From the NCBI GenBank assembly GCA_037074535.1, contig CM073465.1, positions 59,055,949 to 59,119,948 on the forward strand: DNA of 64,000 nt. The letters are read 5' to 3'. The stretch is from Gleditsia sinensis (Eukaryota > Streptophyta > Magnoliopsida > Fabales > Fabaceae). The translations under genes and the position numbers were made by a program. Of the stretch, positions 1-12,227 are shown in pieces. Numbering within the stretch: the first letter of the stretch is position 1; each line of letters starts with the position of its first letter. The notes below the pieces were generated by a model, which made no database searches, was not told where the DNA came from, and saw only the letters and a program-made list of their open reading frames with translations.

Positions 1-3000
1 TTCGACCCCCGGCATGTCCAAATCACTCGAAATGGACATCGTCGCGTTCCTAACGATCTTTCCAACGACCCTATGTTTTCGTATTGTCGTTATCGTCATC
101 CAGATGCACGAAAGTGATCGTTACGGTTTCTCGGCGGCTCGATTCGAACCCCGTTATTTCCGTATCACTCGTAATTGACATTATCGCGTTAATAACGAGT
201 TCATGTTTCCAACGACCCCGCTTTTTTGACCTTTCGTGACGCTTAGCCAGAAGCACGAAAAAGCCCCTTAGGGATTCTCAGCAGCTCGATTCGACCGCCG
301 GCAAGTCCGAATTACTCGAAACGGACGCCATCGCGTTCCTTAAAAGTTTATCTTTTAAACAACTCCGTTTTTTTCGAAATTTCGTGACGGTCTTTCAGAT
401 GAACGAAAATGCCCGTTAGGGTTTCTCGGCAGCACGATTCAACCCATGGCATGTCCGAATCACTAGACGCATTCCTAACGAGCTCATCTTCCCAACGACC
501 CCGCCTTTACGAATTGCCGTGACGATCATCTGGATGCACGAAAATGTTCGTTAAGGTTTCCCAGCGGCCCTATTTGACCACCTGCTTGTTTGAATCACTC
601 GAAATTGACGTCATCGCGTTCCTAACGAGTTCAACTTTCCAACGACCCCTTTTTATTGAATTTTCGTGACGGTCCTCAGTGTACATGAAAATTCTCGTTA
701 GGTTTTCTCGGCGGCTCGATTCGACCCCTGGTATGTCCGGATCACTCGAAAGGGACGTCATCGGCTTCCTAACCAGTTGAACTTTCCAACGATCCCGCTT
801 TTTATATTTTCGTGACCGTCATACGGATGCACGAAATGCCCGTTAGGGTTTCTCGGCGGCCCAATTCGAACCCCGTTATATCTGAATCACTCGAAACGGA
901 CGTCATTGCATTCCGAACGAGTTCTTCTTTTCGACGACCTCGTTTTGTCAAATTTCCGTGACGGTCCGCCGAGAAACCCTAACGGGCATTTTCGTGCATC
1001 CGGATGACCGTCAGGAAAATTCGATAAAGCAGAGTGGTTGGGAAGATAAACTCGTTAGGAACGCGATGTCGTCTGTCTCGAGTGATTCGGACATGTCGGG
1101 GGTCGGATCGCGTTCCTTAAGAACTCCTCTTCCCAACGTCTCCGTTTTTTTTGAAAATTTCGTAGCGGTTATCCGAATGCAACAAAATGCCTGTACGGTC
1201 ATCTCGGCGGCCCAATTCGACCCCCGGCATGTCCAAATCACTTGAAATGGACATCATCGCGTTCCTAACGATCTTTCCAACGACCCTACGTTTTCGCATT
1301 GTCGTTATCGTCATCCAGATGCACAAAAGTGACCGTTACGGTTTCTCGGCGGCTCGATTCGAACCCCGTTATGTCCGTATCACTTGTAATTGACATTATC
1401 GCGTTCCTAACGAGTTCATCATTCCAACGACCCTGCTTTTTCGACTTTTCGTGACGCTTAGCCAAAAGCACGAAAATGCCCCTTAAGGATTCTCAGCAGC
1501 TCGATCCGACCGTCGGCATGTCCGAATTACTCGAAACGAACGTCATCGCGTTCCTTAAAAGTTTATCTTTCCAACAACTCCGTTTTTTTTGAAATTTCGT
1601 GACGGTCATCCAGATGAACGAAAATGCCCGTTAGGGTTTCTCGGCGGCACGATTCAACCCATGGCATGTCCAAATCACTACACGTGTTCCTAACGAGCTC
1701 ATCTTCCCAACGACCCCGCCTTTTCGAATTGCCGTTACAGTCATCTGAATGCACGAAAATGTTCTTTAGGGTTTCCCAGCGGCCCTATTTGACCACCTTC
1801 TTGTTTGAATCACTCGAAATTGACGTCATCGCGTTCCTAACGAGTTCATCTTTCCAACGACCCCTTTTTATTGCATTTTCGTGACGGTCCTCAGTGTACA
1901 TGAAAATTCTCGTTAGGGTTTCTCGGCGGCTCGATTCGACTCCCGGTATGTCCGAATCACTCGAAAGGGACGTCATCGGCTTCCCAACCAGTTGAACTTT
2001 CCAACGAGCCCGCTTTTTATATTTTCGTGACGGTCATACGGATGCACGAAATGCCCGTTAGGGTTTCTCGGCGGCCCGATTCGAACCCCGTTATATCTGA
2101 ATCACTCGAAGCGGACGTCATTGCGTTCGGAACGAGTTCTTCTTTTCGATGACCTCGTTTTGTCAAATTTTCGTGACGGTCTGCCGAGAAACCCTAACGG
2201 GCATTTCCGTGCATCCGGATGACTGTCAGGAAAATTCGAGAAAGCAGAGTGGATGGGAAGATAAACTCGTTAGGAACGGGATGTCGTCTGTCTTGAGTGA
2301 TTCGGACATGTTGGGGCTCGGATCGCGTTCCTTAAGAACTCCTCTTCCCAACGACTCCGTTTTTTTTTGAAAATTTCGTAGCGGTCATCTGGATGCAACA
2401 AAATGCCTGTACGGTCATCTCGGCGGCCCAATTCGACCCCCGGCATGTCCAAATCACTCGAAATAGACATCATTGCGTTCCTAACGATCTTTCCAATGAC
2501 CCTACGTTTTCGTATTGTCGTTATCGTCATCCAGATGCACGAAAGTCACCGTTACGGTTTCTCGGCGGCTCGATTCGAACCCCGTTATGTCTGTATCACT
2601 CGTACTTGACATTATCGCGTTCCTAACGAGTTCATCATTCCAACGACCCTGCTTTTTCAACTTTTCGCGACGCTTGGCCAGAAGCACGAAAATGCCCCTT
2701 AGGGATTCTCAGCCGCTCGATTCGACCGCCGGCATGTCCGCATTACTCGAAACGGACGCCATCGCGTTCCTCAAAAGTTTATCTTTCTAACAACTCTGTT
2801 TTCTTCGAAATTTTGTGACGGTCATCCAGATGAACGAAAATGCCCGTTAGGGTTTCTCGGCGGCACGATTCAACCCATGGCATGTCCGAACTACTAGACG
2901 CGTTTCGAACGAGCTCATCTTCCCAACGACCCCGCCTTTACGAATTGCCGTGACGGTCATCTGGATGCACGAAAATGTTCGTTAGGGTTTCCCAGCGGCC

Positions 3001-6000
3001 CTATTTGACCACCTGCTTGTTTGAATCACTCGAAATTGATGTCATCGCGTTCCTAACGAGTTCATCTTTCCAACGACCCCTTTTTATTGACTTTTCGTGA
3101 CGATCCTCAGTGTACATGAAAATTCTCGTTAGGGTTTCTCGGCGGCTCGATTCGACCCCCGGTATGTCCGAATCACTCGAAAGGGACGTCATCGGCTTCC
3201 TAACTAGTTGAAGTTTCCAACGAGCCCGCTTTTTATATTTTCGTGACGGTCATACGGATGCACGAAATGCCCGTTAGGGTTTCTCGGCGGCCCGATTCGA
3301 ACCCCGTTATATCTGAATCACTCGAAACGGACGTCATTGCGTTCCGAACGAGTTCTTCTTTTCGATGACCTCGTTTTGTCAAATTTTTGTGACGGTCCGC
3401 CGAGAAACCCTAACGGGCATTTTCGTGCATCCGGATGACCGTCAGGAAAATTCGAGAAAGCAGAGTGGTTGGGAAGATAAACTCGTTAGGAACGCGATGT
3501 CGTCTGTCTCGAGTGATTCGGACATGTCGGGGGTCGGATCGTGTTCTTTAAGAACTCCTCTTCCCAACGACTCCATTTTTTAAAAAAATTTCGTAGCGGT
3601 CATCCGGATGCAAAAAAATGCCTGTACGGTTATCTCGGCGGACCAATTCGACCCCCGGCACGTCCAAATCACTCGAAATGGACATCATCGCGTTCCTAAC
3701 GATCTTTCCAACGACCCTACGTTTTCGTATTGTCATTATCGTCATCCAGATGCACGAAATTGATCGTTACGGTTTCTCGGCGGCTCGATTCGAACCCCGT
3801 TATATCCGTATCACTCGTAATTGACATTATCGCGTTCCTAACGAGTTCATCATTCAAACGACCTTGCTTTTTCGACTATTCGTGACGCTTAGCCAGAAGC
3901 ACGAAAATGCCCCTTAGGGATTCTCAGCAGCCCGATTCGACCGCCGGCATGTCCGAATTACTCGAAACGGACGCCATCGCGTTCCTTAAAAGTTTATCTT
4001 TCCAACAACTCCGTTTCTTTCGAAATTTCGTGATGGTCGTCCAGATGAACGAAAATGCCCGTTAGGGTTTCTCGGCTGCACGATTCAACCCATGGCATGT
4101 CCGAATCACTAGACGCGTTCCTAAAGAGCTCATCTTCCCAACGACCCCGCCTTTACGAATTGCCGTGACGGTCATCTGGCTGCACGAAAATGTTCGTTAG
4201 GGTTTCCCAGCGGCCCTATTTGACCACCTGCTTGTTTGAATCACTCGAAATTGGCGTCATCGCGTTCCTAACGAGTTCATCTTTCCAACGACCCTTTTTT
4301 ATTGACGTTTCCTGACGGTCCTCAGTGTACATGAAAATTCTCGTTAGAGTTTCTCGGCGGCTCGATTCGACCCCCGGTATGTCCGAATCACCTGAAAGGG
4401 ACGTCATCGGCTTCCTAACTAGTTGAAGTTTCCAATGAGCCCGCCTTTTATATTTTCGTGACGGTCATACGTATGCACGAAATGCCCATTAGGGTTTCTC
4501 AGCGGCTCGATTCGAACCCCGTTATATCTGAATCACTCGAAACGGACGTCATTGCGTTCTGAACGAGTTCTTCTTCTCGACGACGTCGTTTTGTCAAATT
4601 TTCCTGACTGTCCGCCGAGAAACCCTAACGGGCATTTTCGTGCGTCCGGATGACCGTCAGGAAAATTCGAGAAAGCAGAGTGGTTGGGAAGATAAATTCG
4701 TTAGGATCGCGATGTCGTCTGTCTCGAGTCATTCGGACATGTCGGGGGTCGAATCGCGTTCCTTAAGAACTCCTCTTCCCAACGACTCCGTTTTTTTTGA
4801 AAATTTTGTAGCGGTCATCTGGATGCAACAAAATGCCTGTACGGTCATCTCGGCGGCCCAATTCGACCCCCGGCACGTCCAAATCACTCGAAATGGACAT
4901 CATCGCTTTCCTAACGATCTTTCCAATGACCCTACGTTTTCGTATTGTCGTTATCGTCATACAGATGCACGAAAGTGACCGTTACGGTTTCTCGGCGGCT
5001 CTATTCGAACCCCGTTATGTCCGTATCACTCGTAATTGACATTATCGCGTTCCTAACGAGTTCATCATTCCAACGACGCCGATTTTTTGACTTTTCGTGA
5101 CGCTTAGCCAGAAGCACGAAAGTGCCCCTTAGGGATTCTCAGCAGCTCGATTCGACCGCCGGCATGTCCGAATTACTCGAAACGGACGCCATCGCGTTCC
5201 TTAAAAGTGTATCTTTCCAACAACTCCGTTTTTTTCAAAATTTCGTGACGGTCATCCAGATGAACGAAAATGCCCGTTAGGGTTTCTCGGCGGCACGATT
5301 CAACCCATGGCATGTCCGAATCACAAGACGCGTTCCTAACAAGCTCATCTTCCCAACGACCCCGCCTTTACGAATTGCCGTGACGGTCATCTGGATGCAC
5401 GAAAATGTTCGTTAGGGTTTCCCAGCGGCCCTATTTGACCACCTGCTTGTTTGAATCACTCGAAATTGACGTCATCGCGTTCCTAACGAGTTCATCTTTC
5501 CAACGACCCTTTTTTATTGAATTTTCGTGACGGTCCTCAGTGTACATGAAAATTCTCGTTAGGGTTTCTCGGCGGCTCGATTCGACTCCCGGTATGTTCT
5601 AATCACTCGAAAGGGACGTCATCGGCTTTCTAACCTGTTGAACTTTCAAACTAGCCCGCTTTTTATATTTTCGTGACGGTCATACGGATGCACGAAATGC
5701 CCGTTAGGGTTTATCGGCGGCCCTATTCGAACCACGTTATATCTGAATCACTCGAAACGGACGTCATTGCGTTCCAAACGAGGTCTTCTTTTCGACAACC
5801 TCATTTTGTCAAATTTTTGTGACGGTCCGCCGAGAAACCCTACCGAGCATTTTCGTGCATCCGGATGACCGTCAGGAAAATTCGAGAAAGCAGAGTGGTT
5901 GGGAAGATAAACTCGTTAGGAACGCGATGTCGTCTGTCTCGAGTGATTCGGACATGTCGGGGGTCGGATCGCGTTCTTTAAGAACTCCTCTTCCCAACGA

Positions 6001-7036
6001 CTCTGTTTTTTTTGAAAATTTCGTAGCGGTCATCCGGATGCAACAAAATGCCTGTACGGTCATCTCGGCGACCCAATTCGACCCCCTGCACGTCCAAGTC
6101 ACTCGAAATGGACATCATCGCATTCCTAACGATCTTCCCAACGACCCTACGTTTTCGTATTGTCATTATCGTCATCCAGATGCACGAAAGTGACCGTTAC
6201 GGTTTCTCGGCGGCTCGATTCGAACCCCGTTATGTCCGTATCACTCGTAATTGACATTATCGCGTTCCTCACGAGTTCATCATTCCAACGACCTTGCTTT
6301 TTCGACTATTCGTGACGCTTAGCCAGAAGCACGAAAATGCCCCTTAGGGATTCTCAGCAACTCGATTCTACCGCCGGCATGTCTGAATTACTCGAAACGG
6401 ACGTCATCGCGTTCCTTAAAAGTCTATCTTTCCAACAACTCCGTTTTTTTCAAAATTTCGGGACGGTCATCCAGATGAACGAAAATGCCCGTTAGGCTTT
6501 CTCGGCGGCACGATTCAACCCATGGCATGTCCGAATCACTACACGTGTTCCTAACGAGCTCATCTTCCCAACGACCCCGCCTTTCCGAATTGCCGTGACA
6601 GTCATCTGGATGCACGAAAATGTTCGTTAGGGTTTCCCAGCGGCCCTATTTGACCACCTGCTTGTTTGAATCACTCGAAATTGACGTCATCGCGTTCCTA
6701 ACGAGTTCATCTTTCCAACGACCCCTTTTTAATTCATTTTCGTGACGGTCCTCAGTGTACATGAAAATTCTCGTTATGGTTTCTTGGCGGCTCGATTCGA
6801 CTCCCGATATGTCCGAATCACTCGAAAGGGACGTCATCGGCTTCCTAACCAGTTGAACTTTCCAACGAGCCCGCTTTTTATATTTTCGTGACGGTCATAC
6901 GGATGCACGAAATGCCCGTTAGGGTTTCTCGGCGGCCCGATTCGAACCCCGTTATATCTGAATCACTCGAAACGGACGTCATTGCGTTCGGAACGAGTTC
7001 TTCTTTTCGACGACCTCGTTTTGTCAAATTTTCGTG

Positions 7037-7240
7037 ACGGTCCGCCGAGAAACCCTAACAGGCATTTTCGTGCATCCGGATGACCGTCAGGAAAATTCGA
7101 GAAAGCAGAGTGGATGGGAAGATAAACTCGTTAGGAACGCGATGTCGTCTGTCTTGAGTGATTCGGACATGTTGGGGCTCGGATCGTGTTCCTTAAGAAC
7201 TCCTCTTCCCAACGACTCCGTTTTTTTTGAAAATTTCATA
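7037..7240 (+). repeat. Composite monomer H (truncated direct monomer with inverted insert)
   Basis: Six bases of a normal monomer head (ACGGTC) are followed by 144 bp in the opposite orientation and then by a 54-bp normal monomer tail ending TTTGAAAATTTCATA in this copy. Without the inverted part, H would be a 60-bp deleted monomer. H recurs 48 times in the window, one of them truncated, and is the best landmark for counting HOR copies. Confidence 0.93.
7043..7186 (-). repeat. Inverted, circularly permuted full monomer inside H
   Basis: Read on the minus strand, this stretch starts CGATCCGAG (CGATTCGACCCC in most copies), passes through the usual TCACTC, CGTTCCTAACGAG and GACGGTCATCCGGATGCACG landmarks, and ends GTTTCTCGGCG. 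It is therefore one complete monomer opened at the CGGCG/CGATTCG position rather than at the usual boundary. This suggests inversion or insertion of one whole repeat from a circular or tandem template. It lies next to direct monomer G and so can pair with it as an imperfect inverted repeat. Confidence 0.92.
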
Positions 7241-7382
7241 GCGGTCATCTGGATGCACCAAAATGCCTGTACGGTCATCTCGGCGGCCCATTTCGACCCC
7301 CGGCATGTCCAAATCACTCGAAATGGACATCATCGCGTTCCTAACGATCCTTCCAATGACCCTACATTTTCGTATTGTCGTT
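7241..7382 (+). repeat. Monomer A (142 bp)
   Basis: Starts GCGGTCATC and in most copies reads GATGCAACAAAATGCCTG where other monomers have GATGCACGAAAATGCCCG. It lacks the GTTAGGGTTTC word, carrying TGTACGGTCATCTCGG there instead. The two 3.7-kb solo LTRs are inserted near its 3' end, in the stretch ACGTTTTCGTATTG. Confidence 0.92.
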
Positions 7383-7529
7383 ATCGTCATCCAGATGCAC
7401 GAAAGTGACCGTTACGGTTTCTCGGCGGCTCGATTCGAACCCCGTTATGTCAGTGTCACTCGTAATTGACATTATCGCGTTCCTAACGAGTTCATCATTC
7501 CAACGACCCCGCTTTTTCAACATTTCGTG
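7383..7529 (+). repeat. Monomer B (147 bp)
   Basis: Starts ATCGTCATCCAGATGCACG. Diagnostic words are GTTACGGTTTCTCGG and, in most copies, CACTCGTAATTGACATTATCG. It carries GATTCGAACCCCG, whose reverse complement resembles a Pol III B box. The 396-bp HOR variants near 47.5, 52.7 and 54.3 kb truncate this monomer shortly after its CGGTTTCTC word. Confidence 0.92.
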
Positions 7530-7677
7530 ACGCTTGGCCAGAAGCACGAAAATGCCCCTTAGGGATACTCAGCCGCTCGATTCGACCGCCGGCATGTCCG
7601 CATTACTCGAAACGGACGCCATCGCGTTCCTCAAAAGTTTATCTTTCCAACAACTCCGTTTTCCTCGAAATTTTGTG
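7530..7677 (+). repeat. Monomer C (148 bp)
   Basis: Starts ACGCTTGGCCAGAAGCACG here (ACGCTTAGCC in most copies). Diagnostic words are CCCCTTAGGGAT, GACCGCCGGCATGTCCG and AAAAGTTTATCTTTCCAAC. It is flanked by B and D in canonical copies and fused to F or D in some rearranged ones. Confidence 0.92.
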
Positions 7678-7812
7678 ACGGTCATCCAGATGAACGAAAA
7701 TGCCCGTTAGGGTTTCTCGGCGGCACGATTCAACCCATGGCATGTCCGAACTACTAGACGCGTTCCTAACGAGCTCATCTTCCCAACGACCCCGCCATTA
7801 CGAATTGCCGTG
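7678..7812 (+). repeat. Monomer D (135 bp, shortest)
   Basis: Starts ACGGTCATCCAGATGAACG. Diagnostic words are GCACGATTCAACCCATGG, ACTAGACGCGTTCC and GAGCTCATCTTCCC. It is shorter than its neighbours because about a dozen bases are missing between the CACT and CGTTCC landmarks. Confidence 0.92.
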
Positions 7813-7959
7813 ACGGTCATCTGGATGCACGAAAATGTTCGATAGGGTTTTCCAGCGGCCCTATTTGACCACCTGCTTGTTTGAATCACTCGAAATTGAT
7901 GTCATCGCGTTCCTAACGAGTTCATCTTTCCAACGACCCCTTTTTATTGACTTTTCGTG
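7813..7959 (+). repeat. Monomer E (147 bp)
   Basis: Starts ACGGTCATCTGGATGCACG. Its diagnostic stretch is CCTATTTGACCACCTGCTTG, which replaces the GATTCGACCCCCGG block of other monomers. One copy carries a 61-bp internal tandem duplication (34665-34786). Confidence 0.92.
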
Positions 7960-8105
7960 ACGATCCTCAGTGTACATGAAAATTCTCGTTAGGGTTTCTC
8001 GGCGGCTCGATTCGACCCCCGGTATGTCCGAATCACTCGAAAGGGACGTCATCGGCTTCCTAACTAGTTGAAGTTTCCAACGAGCCCGCTTTTTATATTT
8101 TCGTG
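7960..8105 (+). repeat. Monomer F (146 bp)
   Basis: Starts ACGATCCTCAGTGTACATG here (ACGGTCCTCAG in most copies). Diagnostic words are AAATTCTCGTTAGGG, CGAAAGGGACGTCATCGGC and CGAGCCCGCTTTTTATA. Confidence 0.92.
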
Positions 8106-8251
8106 ACGGTCATACGGATGCACGAAATGCCCGTTAGGGTTTCTCAGCGGCCCGATTCGAACCTCGTTATATCTGAATCACTCGAAACGGACGTCATTGC
8201 GTTCCGAACGAGTTATTCTTTTCGACGACCTCGTTTTGTCAAATTTTTGTG
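8106..8251 (+). repeat. Monomer G (146 bp)
   Basis: Starts ACGGTCATACGGATGCACG. Diagnostic words are GTTATATCTGAATCACTCG, TTGCGTTCCGAACGAG and GACGACCTCGTTTTGTC. It lacks the TTCCAACGA word present in most other monomers. It directly precedes H, so the pair G plus inverted H forms an imperfect palindrome in every HOR. Confidence 0.92.
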
Positions 8252-11200
8252 ACGGTCCGCCGAGAAACCCTAACGGGCATTTTCGTGCATCCGGATGACC
8301 GTCAGGAAAATTCGAGAAAGCAGAGTGGTTGGGAAGATAAACTCGTTAGGAACGCGATGTCGTCTGTCTCGAGTGATTCGGACATGTCGGGGGTCGGATC
8401 GCGTTCTTTAAGAACTCCTCTTCCCAACGACTCTGTTTTTTTTGAAAATTTCGTAGCGGTCATCCGGATGCAACAAAATGCCTGTACGGTCATCTCGGCG
8501 ACCCAATTCGACCCCCTGCACGTCCAAGTCACTCGAAATGGACATCATCGCATTCCTAACGATCTTCCCAACGACCCTACGTTTTCGTATTATCATTATC
8601 GTCATCCAGATGCACGAAAGTGACCGTTACGGTTTCTCGGCGGCTCGATTCGAACCCCGTTATGTCCGTATCACTCGTAATTGACATTATCGCGTTCCTA
8701 ACGAGTTCATCATTCCAACGACCTTGCTTTTTCGACTATTCATGACGCTTAGCCAGAAGCACGAAAATGCCCCTTAGGGATTCTCAGCAACTCGATTCTA
8801 CTGCCGGCATGTCTGAATTACTCGAAACGGACGTCATCGCGTTCCTTAAAAGTTTATTTTTCCAACAACTCCATTTTTTTAAAAATTTCGTGACGGTCAT
8901 CCAGATGAACGAAAATGCCCGTTAGGATTTCTCGGCGGCACGATTCAACCCATGGCATGTCCGAATCACTAGACGCGTTCCTAACGAGCTCATCTTCCCA
9001 ACGACCCTGCCTTTACGAATTGCCGTGATGGTCATCTAGATGCACGAAAACGTTCGTTAGGGTTTCCCAGCGGCACTATTTGACCACCTGCTTGTTTGAA
9101 TCACTCGAAATTGATGTCATCGCGTTCCTAACGAGTTCATCTTTCCAACGACCCCTTTTTATTGAATTTTCGTGACGGTCCTCAGTGTACATGAAAATTC
9201 TCGTTAGGGTTTCTCGGCGGCTCGATTCGACCCCCGGTATGTCCGAATCACTCGAAAGGGACGTCATCGGCTTCCTAACCAGTTGAACTTTCCAACGAGC
9301 CCGCTTTTTATATTTTCGTGACGGTCATACGGATGCACGAAATGCCCGTTAGGGTTTCTCGGCGGCCCGATTCGAACCCCGTTCTATCTGAATCACTCGA
9401 AACGGATGTCATTGCGTTTCAAACGAGTTCTTCTTTTCGACGACCTCGTTTTGTCAAATTTTCGCCACGGTCCGCCGAGAAACCGTAACGGGCATTTTCG
9501 TGCATCCGGATGATCGTCAGGAAAATTTGAGAATGCAGAGTGGTTGGGAAGATAAACTCGTTAGGAACGCGATGTCGTCTGTCTCGAGTGATTCGGACAT
9601 GTCAGGGGTCGAATGGCGTTCCTTAAGAACTCCTCTTCCCAACGACTCCGTTTTTTTTGAAAATTTCGTAGCGGTCATCCAGATGCAACAAAATGCCTGT
9701 ACGGTCATCTCGGCGGCCCAATTCGACCCCCGGCACGTCCAAATCACTCGAAATGGACATCATTGCGATCCTAACGATCTTTCCAACGACCATACGTTTT
9801 CGTATTGCCGTTATCGTCATCCAGATGCACGAAAGTCACCGTTACGGTTTCTCGGCGGCTCGATTCGAACCCTGTAATGTCCGTATCACTTGTAATTGAC
9901 ATTATCGCGTTCCTAACGAGTTCATCATTCCAACGACCCCGCTTTTTCGAATTTTCGTGACGCTTAGCCAGAAGCACGAAAATGCCCCTTAGGGATTCTC
10001 AGCAGCTCGATTCGACCGCCGGCATGTCCGAATTACTCGAAAAGGACGTCATCGCGTTCCTTAAAAGTTTATCTTTCCAACAACTCTGTTTTTTTCGAAA
10101 TTTCGTGACGGTCATCCAGATGAACGAAAATGCCCGTTAGGGTTGCTCGGCGGCACGATTCAACCCAAGGCATGTCCGAATCACTAGACGCGTTCCTAAC
10201 GAGCTCATCTTCCCAACGACCCCGCCTTTACGAATTGCCGTGACGGTCATCTGGATGCACGAAAATGTTCGTTAGGGTTTCTCAGCGGCACTATTTGACC
10301 ACCTGCTTGTTTGAATCAGTCGAAATTGACGTCATCGCGTTCCTAGCGAGTTCATCTTTCCAACGACCGCTTTTTATTGAATTTTCGTGACGATCCTCAG
10401 TGTACATGAAAATTCTCGTTAGGGTTTCTTGGCGGCTCGATTCGACCCCCGGTATGTCCGAATCACTCGAAAGGGATGTCATCGGCTTCCTAACTAGTTG
10501 AACTTTCCAACGAGCCCGCTTTTTATATTTTCGTGACGGTCATACGGATGCACGAAATGCCCGTTAGGGTTTTTCAGCGGCCTGATTCGAACCCTTATAT
10601 ATCTGAATCACTCGAAACAGACGTCATTGCGTTCCGAACGAGTTCTTCTTCTCGACGACCTCGTTTTGTCAAATTTTTGTGACGGTCCGCCGAGAAACCC
10701 TAACGGGCATTTTCGTGCATCCGGATGACCGTCAGGAAAATTCGAGAAAGCAGAGTGGATGGGAAGATAAACTCGTTGGGAACGCGATGTCGTCTGTCTC
10801 GAGTGATTCGGACATGTCGAAGGTCGAATCGCGTTCCTTAAGAACTGCTCTTCCCAACGACTCCGTTTTTTTTGAAAATTTCGTAGCGGTCATCCGGATG
10901 CAAAAAAATGCCTGTACGGTCATCTCGGCGGCCCAATTCGACCCCCGGCACGTCCAAATCACTCGAAATGGACATCATCGCGTTCCTAACGATCTTTCCA
11001 AGGACCCTACATTTTCGTATTGTCGTTATCGTCATCCAGATGCACGAAAGTGACCGTTACGGTTTCTCGGCGGCTCGATTCGAACCCCGTTATGTCCGTA
11101 TCACTTGTAATTGACATTATCGCGTTCCTAACGAGTTCATCATTCCAACGATCCCGCTTTTTCGAATTTTCGTGACGCTTAGCCAAAAGCACGAAAATGC

Positions 11201-12227
11201 CCCTTAAGGATTCTCAGCAGCTCGATTCGACCGCCGGCATGTCCGAATTACTCGAAACGGACGTCATCGCGTTCCTTAAAAGTTTATCTTTCCAACAACT
11301 TCGTTTTTTTCGAAATTTCGTGACGGTCATCCAGATGAACGAAAATGCCCGTTAGGGTTTCTCGGCGGCACGATTCAACCCATGGCATGTCCGAATCACT
11401 AGACGCGTTCCTAACGAGCTCATCTTCCAAACGACCCTGCCTTTACGAATTGCCGTGACGGTCATCTGGATGCACGAAAATGTTCGTTAGGGTTTCCCAG
11501 CGGCCCTATTTGACCACCTGCTTGTTTGAATCACTCGGAATTGACGTCATCGCGTTCCTAACGAGTTCATCTTTCCAACGACCCCTTTTTATTGAATTTG
11601 TGTGACGGTCCTCAGTGTACATGAAAATTCTCGTTAGGGTTTCTCGGTGGCTCGATTCGACCCCCGGTATGTCCGAATCACTCGAAAGGGACGTCATCGG
11701 CTTCCTAACCAGTTGAACTTTCCAACGAGCCCGCTTTTTATATTTTCGTGACGGTCATACGGATGCACGAAATGGCCGTTAGGGTTTCTCGGCGGCCCGA
11801 CTCAAACCCCGTTATATCTTAATCACTCGAAACGGACGTCATTGCGTTCCGAACGAATTCTTCTTTTCGACGACCTCGTTTTGTCAAATTTTCGTGACGA
11901 TCCGCCGAGAAACCCTAACGGGCACTTTCGTGCATCCGGATGACTGTCAGGAAAATTCGAGAAAGCAGAGTGGTTGGGAAGATAAACTCGTTAGGAACGC
12001 GATGTCATCTGTCTCGAGTGATTCGGACATGTCGGGGGTCGGATCGCGTTCCTTAAGATCTCCTCTTCCCAACGACTCCGTTTTTTTTGAAAATTTCGTA
12101 GCGGTCATCCGGATGCAACAAAATGCCTGTACGGTCATCTCGGCGGCGCAATTCGACCCCCGGCACGTCCAAATCACTCGAAATGGACATCATCGCGTGC
12201 CTAACGATCTTTCCAACGACCCTACGT

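Larger units (their letters stand above)
7037..8251 (+). repeat. Reference HOR copy (H-A-B-C-D-E-F-G, 1215 bp)
   Basis: This copy shows the canonical order. Monomer boundaries are set at the recurrent word ACGGTCAT, usually preceded by TTTTCGTG. Lengths are H 204, A 142, B 147, C 148, D 135, E 147, F 146 and G 146, which sum to 1215. Monomers of different type within one HOR are clearly diverged from each other, while the same type in successive HORs is nearly identical. That contrast is the defining signature of a higher-order repeat amplified as a unit, as in primate alpha satellite. Confidence 0.95.
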
